Of a stretch of DNA of 44,893 nt, positions 41,351-44,893 are shown piece by piece. The notes under the pieces were generated by a model that worked only from the letters and a program-made list of their open reading frames with translations, searched no databases and was not told where the DNA came from. The translations under genes and the position numbers were made by a program. Numbering within the stretch: position 1 is the stretch's first letter; each line of letters begins with the position of its first letter. This stretch comes from JAFGPF01 sp964500415 (lineage in GTDB: Bacteria > Chloroflexota > Dehalococcoidia > Dehalococcoidales > RBG-16-60-22): NCBI GenBank assembly GCA_964500415.1, contig CAZCOB010000015.1, forward strand, positions 1 through 44,893, read 5' to 3'.

Positions 41351-42976
41351 ATGCCCGGCATGAGTGGCGCCGAAGCTATGGTGGCATTACTGGTGCGGGA
41401 AGGTATCGAGGTGGTCTTCGGACTGCCCGGCGTTCAGATTATGGACGCCGTCGATGCCATCTATCGCTCCAGGAAAATCCGCTGGATATCCACGCGCCAC
41501 GAACAGACGGCAGCTTTCATGGCTTATGGCTACGCCCGTACCACCGATAAAACAGGCGTGGCCCTGGTGCTGCCCGGTCCGGGCGCCTTGAACACCGTCG
41601 CCGCCATCGGTACCGCTTACACGGCGTCGGCGCCGGTACTCCTGATTTCCGGACAGATTGAGAGCCACCACCTTGGTTTCCACCGCGGGGTACTCCACGA
41701 ACTGGATGAGCAGATTGATATCTTCCGCCACCTGACCAAGTGGTGCGGACGCGCCGTGAAAGCCGAAGATATCCCTCTGGTGCTGGGGGAGGCTTTAAAA
41801 CAGGTGAAAACCGGCCGCCCGCGTCCCGTGGAAATAGAAGTCCCGTTCGACCTCTGGTCGCAGCCGGTCGGGGTGACTCTGCCCGCTATCGAGGTTGGTC
41901 CCACCGTCCAGCCCGGGCTTGAGGAAATTAAGAAGGCGGCCGAACTCCTCGCTAAAGCCAGTCGTCCGCTCATTCTGGCCGGGGGCGGCGCGGCTAAAGC
42001 CGACGTATCCTCTGAAATTACCCGGCTTGCCGCTAATCTCAAAGCGCCGGTGGTTATGACCACCGAAGGTCAGGGTGTGATTCACTGCGACCACCCGTTT
42101 TGCGCCGGTAACTTCGTCCTCTGGCTGAATCCGGTGTTCAAACAGGCGGATGTTATCCTTGTCGTGGGCAGTCGATTACGCGCCTCCGGTAATACCCGGC
42201 TGGAGCTCCGGCCCGACCAGAAGGTGATTCAGATAGACTTCGATGCCGATGAACTGGGCAGGAACCACCGCATCGACCTCGGTATCACCGCCGACGCCCG
42301 CGCCGCCCTGGCCGCCATGCTGCAAGAGCTTCCCGGCTCCTCCGCCAGCCACTGGCGGGTGGAGGAGATTGCCGGAATCAGGACCGGGATGAAAACCCGA
42401 CTTGAAAAGGCGGCGCCGTTGCAGCTGGCTGTTATCCGCTCAATTCATGATGTTCTGCAGGACGATGGTATCATCGTGCCGGATATCACCAATATCGGTT
42501 ACTGGTGCGATATCGCCTATCCAGTCAATAAACGTTGTACTTACGTTGATTCTTCGTATTTCGCCACGCTGGGATTCGCTTTTCCCACCGCCCTCGGCGC
42601 CAAAATTGGCAACCCGGACAAACCCGTAGTCGCCATCTGCGGCGACGGTGGTTTCCCTTACGCTTCCGCGGAGCTGGCAACCGCCGTCCAGGAGGGGATA
42701 AATGTGGTTACGCTTATCTTTTCCGATAATGCTTACGGTACGGTCACCGGCATACAGCGCCGGCAGTTCGGGAGCCGGTTCGTCGGCAACAGGCTGCACA
42801 ATCCCGATTATGCTAAATTCGCTGAAGCGTTCGGTGCTGTCGGTATCAGGCTCTCCAGCCATGAGGAGCTCGCCAGACAACTGAGTCTGGCATTAGAGGC
42901 CAACCGCCCGGTGGTCATTGAAATACCGGTGCCCCAGCTGGACACGCCCTGGGACACGCTCACCGATGATAGGTAG
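41351..42976 (+). CDS. Thiamine-diphosphate enzyme, acetolactate synthase-like
   Basis: The 541-residue protein has the three-domain ThDP fold. The N-terminal domain contains the catalytic Glu in RHEQTAAFMAYGYARTT and GLPGVQIMDAVDAI, the central domain runs from about 190 to 330, and the C-terminal domain has GDGGFPYASAELATAVQEG...SDNAYGT, the ThDP/Mg motif. The large-subunit fold of acetolactate synthase, glyoxylate carboligase, oxalyl-CoA decarboxylase and related enzymes fits equally. No small regulatory subunit gene is adjacent, so an ilvB role is not favoured. A decarboxylase or lyase of unknown substrate is the safe call. Confidence 0.9.
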   Translation: MPGMSGAEAMVALLVREGIEVVFGLPGVQIMDAVDAIYRSRKIRWISTRHEQTAAFMAYGYARTTDKTGVALVLPGPGALNTVAAIGTAYTASAPVLLISGQIESHHLGFHRGVLHELDEQIDIFRHLTKWCGRAVKAEDIPLVLGEALKQVKTGRPRPVEIEVPFDLWSQPVGVTLPAIEVGPTVQPGLEEIKKAAELLAKASRPLILAGGGAAKADVSSEITRLAANLKAPVVMTTEGQGVIHCDHPFCAGNFVLWLNPVFKQADVILVVGSRLRASGNTRLELRPDQKVIQIDFDADELGRNHRIDLGITADARAALAAMLQELPGSSASHWRVEEIAGIRTGMKTRLEKAAPLQLAVIRSIHDVLQDDGIIVPDITNIGYWCDIAYPVNKRCTYVDSSYFATLGFAFPTALGAKIGNPDKPVVAICGDGGFPYASAELATAVQEGINVVTLIFSDNAYGTVTGIQRRQFGSRFVGNRLHNPDYAKFAEAFGAVGIRLSSHEELARQLSLALEANRPVVIEIPVPQLDTPWDTLTDDR

Positions 42977-43031
42977 TTGACCGTATCCCTCTCTCAGCTT
43001 TGCCCCCTGTTGCTTCGTACTCCCTTTAGGT

Positions 43032-43059
43032 GTTGACAAAAACATAAATGAGATTATAA
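43032..43059 (+). promoter_or_regulatory. Consensus sigma70 promoter before the alpha/beta hydrolase gene
   Basis: TTGACA (43032-43037) and TATAAT (43054-43059) are both consensus and 16 nt apart. The predicted start near 43066 places the ATG at 43091 in a 25-nt leader and argues against the earlier TTG at 43070 as start. Confidence 0.7.
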
Positions 43060-43090
43060 TAGACTGGTTTTGTTTTCGGGGAATCCGCTC

Positions 43091-43981
43091 ATGAGATGGT
43101 GGATAAAACTAATAATCGCTTTTGTGTTCGTGGTTTTGGTTGTTTACGTGGGTATATCGGTTTACCTGGGGAATTCTATGACCAGGGTCGAGAGAATACC
43201 CGTCGAGGAAAGCCCGGCCGGCATAGCTCTGGAGTATGAAGACATCGAGTTTCCCAGTCGTGATGCCGAGTTGACCATGCGCGGCTGGTATCTTGCGTCC
43301 GCTGGCAGCGATTGCATTATTATCATGGTGCACGGCGGGGATATGCACCGGGCCGACCCGGATATTAATATGCTGGGCGTCGCCGCGGGACTGGTAAAAC
43401 ATAAGTATAACGTCCTGATGTTCGACCTGCGGGGTCATGGAGAATCGGATGGCGAAAGGATTTCGGCGGGTTATTTTGAGAAAAACGACCTTCTGGGAGC
43501 GGTTGATTTCGCCATCGGCCTCGGCTTCGAGCGTATCGGCGTGCTGGGTTTTTCCATGGGAGGCGCCACGGCCCTCATGGCCGCCGCCGATAGCCCTGAT
43601 ATCGATTGTATCGTGGCCGATAGCTGCTTTGCCGACCTTGCCGATATTATGGAGTGGGAATTCAAGGCGCGTTCCGGATTTCCCGGGTATTTCCTTTCCC
43701 CCGTGCTGTCCATGGTCGACCTTCTCTACGGCGTGGACTTTACCGCCGTCAGGCCCGTGGCAGCGGTGCCTTTAATCTCGCCCAGACCGATTCTTTTCAT
43801 TCATGGCGCGGAAGATACCTTCATACCTCTGGAGCACGCTCACCGACTTTACCAGGCCTCGTCTGGTACTCAAAACGAGCTATGGATTGCCCCCGGCGCC
43901 GAGCACGTCAGGGCCTACGTTGCCGACCCTGCCGGGTATATCGACAGGATAACGGCTTTCTTCGATGCAGCGTTGAAATAG
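43091..43981 (+). CDS. Membrane-anchored alpha/beta hydrolase
   Basis: The 296-residue protein starts at ATG 43091 with an N-terminal membrane helix (about 5-25), then an alpha/beta-hydrolase fold. The oxyanion strand IIIMVHGGD, nucleophile elbow GFSMGG, Asp in HGAEDTFIP and His in GAEHVRAY complete a Ser-Asp-His triad. It resembles the YqkD/BEM46-like family, with an anchored domain probably facing out. The substrate is unknown. Confidence 0.9.
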   Translation: MRWWIKLIIAFVFVVLVVYVGISVYLGNSMTRVERIPVEESPAGIALEYEDIEFPSRDAELTMRGWYLASAGSDCIIIMVHGGDMHRADPDINMLGVAAGLVKHKYNVLMFDLRGHGESDGERISAGYFEKNDLLGAVDFAIGLGFERIGVLGFSMGGATALMAAADSPDIDCIVADSCFADLADIMEWEFKARSGFPGYFLSPVLSMVDLLYGVDFTAVRPVAAVPLISPRPILFIHGAEDTFIPLEHAHRLYQASSGTQNELWIAPGAEHVRAYVADPAGYIDRITAFFDAALK

Positions 43982-43995
43982 AGCGGGATTTCAAC

Positions 43996-44139
43996 CCCCC
44001 TTATTCCCCCCACCCGGATAGCCGTCATTTCAAAAAAGGGGAGTACGCCACGAGAGGGGGCGCCAGCCCCCCTATCATTATTCCTCCCCCTCTCCTTCAC
44101 CCTGCCTCGCAAGGAGAGGGGAACACAGGGGGTGAGGTT
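43996..44139 (-). repeat. Intergenic repeat module 1, copy d (inverted)
   Basis: Read on the minus strand it starts AACCTCACCCCCTGTG and has the long stem CCCCTCTCCTT (44111-44121 with 44087-44097 on the plus strand) and a second AGGGGG/CCCCCT stem. It fills almost the whole gap between the convergent hydrolase and ABM genes. No module 2 accompanies it. Confidence 0.65.
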
Positions 44140-44147
44140 AAAAATCA

Positions 44148-44717
44148 TCATTTATAAAGCCACTTGCGGAATACGTACCGGCTGAACCACGGCATCACCG
44201 CCCAGGTCAGAATACCCACCAGCAGAGCGGCTACCATTATATTCAAAAGGTAGAAATTCAGCTCTTTAAAGGGAATTTCCAGCAACGGTATGATAATTAT
44301 CGAAAGCACGTATACCGCTATGAACGTAACGACAGCCATTTTCCATCGAGGCGGCGTCTCCAGCTCCGGGCATTCCGGGATGGAGAACCACGTTTCTAGC
44401 CCCGTCGCCTCCTGCCGACTCCTCCGGGAGAAAGTGTCCGCCTCGTGCGATAGCTTCTGGCGGATGTAGGAAGTTTCCCACTGATGCACGGATTTCTCAT
44501 CTGAGAAACGCAGCACGATATGGTACAGCCCGGACTTCCCCGGCTGCGGTATCAGCATCGTTACCCCCCGGTTCCCCGGCGCCTCTTTAGCCGCCTCCAC
44601 CAGCTTCCGCACCCACTCGTCGTACTCCTGCTCGTGCCCCGGAAAAACGTTCCGGCTAACCACCACCGTCACGTCCTTCCTGCCCTTCCCGCTCGGTACT
44701 ATCCTGTCGTTCTCCAT
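44148..44717 (-). CDS. ABM-domain membrane protein (COG3224-like)
   Basis: The 189-residue protein has an N-terminal antibiotic-biosynthesis-monooxygenase-like ferredoxin fold (about 15-105) with VVVSRNVFPGHEQEYDEWVRKL, GLYHIVLRFSD and WETSYIRQ. The LETWFSIPE link then leads to two membrane helices (about 128-148 and 155-178) and a basic end. This is the COG3224 arrangement. The function is unknown; the ABM part suggests a heme- or quinone-like ligand. Confidence 0.87.
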   Translation of the reverse strand: MENDRIVPSGKGRKDVTVVVSRNVFPGHEQEYDEWVRKLVEAAKEAPGNRGVTMLIPQPGKSGLYHIVLRFSDEKSVHQWETSYIRQKLSHEADTFSRRSRQEATGLETWFSIPECPELETPPRWKMAVVTFIAVYVLSIIIIPLLEIPFKELNFYLLNIMVAALLVGILTWAVMPWFSRYVFRKWLYK

Positions 44718-44800
44718 GCGCTCACCTCCCGCGGTTCCCTGGTTTATAAGCTCTTATATTAATTATAAAGCCTTGGAAGGAAAAACAAAATCATGGCATC

Positions 44801-44826
44801 TGTCATTGTGAGCGTAGCGAAGCAAT
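44801..44826. repeat. Dispersed repeat of the CATTGTGAGCGTAGCGAAGCAAT type
   Basis: This sequence type is a well-known interspersed repeat in many genomes, including Chloroflexota, and is recognised from memory only. It sits in the final intergenic stretch 44718-44893. The last bases have GGAGG 6 nt before an ATG (44891-44893), which may begin a plus-strand gene outside the window. Confidence 0.5.
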
Positions 44827-44893
44827 ACGTCTATACCCCTCTGACCTTGTATCTCAAATAATATGATAGAATCTCTGTCGGAGGCTGGGTATG

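Overview
The window looks like a chromosomal segment of a strictly anaerobic, uncultivated Chloroflexota bacterium, most likely class Dehalococcoidia. That assignment is inference from gene content and protein style: a short initiation factor 2 in a truB-rbfA-infB-ylxR-nusA operon without rimP, Thi4-type thiazole synthase, selenocysteine machinery, paired FdhD proteins and a flavin/Fe-S NADH module. No rRNA, tRNA, CRISPR array or complete insertion sequence was found by eye.

Layout. 1-112 is the start of an inositol-phosphate synthase gene. 272-1342 is an unrecognised gene. 1422-6306 is the translation/transcription operon, preceded by a consensus promoter and an attenuator-like hairpin. 6515-7687 is an aldo/keto reductase fused to a ferredoxin domain. 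About 7.9-9.6 kb is a visibly AT-rich two-gene island (membrane-anchored PD-(D/E)XK-like protein; protein with a HEPN-like Rx5H motif), and its first gene lies between two repeat modules that are adjacent elsewhere in the window. 9.6-11.4 kb carries rluD-lspA-dksA/traR. 11.7-15.1 kb holds small regulators, membrane proteins, a coiled-coil protein, a lipoprotein and yggS. 15.1-17.1 kb is a large secreted kelch/FN3 protein.

17.4-31.1 kb is the metabolic core. It has a three-gene NADH diaphorase (NuoE, NuoF, HoxU/NuoG-like), selB and selA, then Rrf2-cysE-thi4-mnmA-fdhD-fdhD-nadA-cutA-moeB-moaD. Taken together this is a support region for a molybdenum/tungsten, probably selenocysteine-containing, NAD-linked formate dehydrogenase. 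The catalytic subunit and selC are not in the window. 31-35 kb is housekeeping (zinc-ribbon protein, rph, pncC, radical SAM, MBL hydrolase, DUF167). 35.4-36.6 kb is a DUF4349-PKD lipoprotein.

36.7-41.1 kb is the most interesting part. An ABC importer of the NitT/TauT type sits beside a one-domain ModE regulator, and matching ModE-box palindromes lie before both transcription units. The adjacent divergent region holds a duplicated array of TTGTGA direct repeats in front of a BldC/excisionase-like gene and a small unknown protein. A thiamine-diphosphate enzyme, an alpha/beta hydrolase and an ABM-domain membrane protein end the window.

Intergenic space is rich in repeats. One family (module 1) is a double hairpin and a second (module 2) has five copies with a conserved 5-bp helix and constant 17-nt loop. 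There are also a fold-back MITE-like element before rph and several short palindromes.
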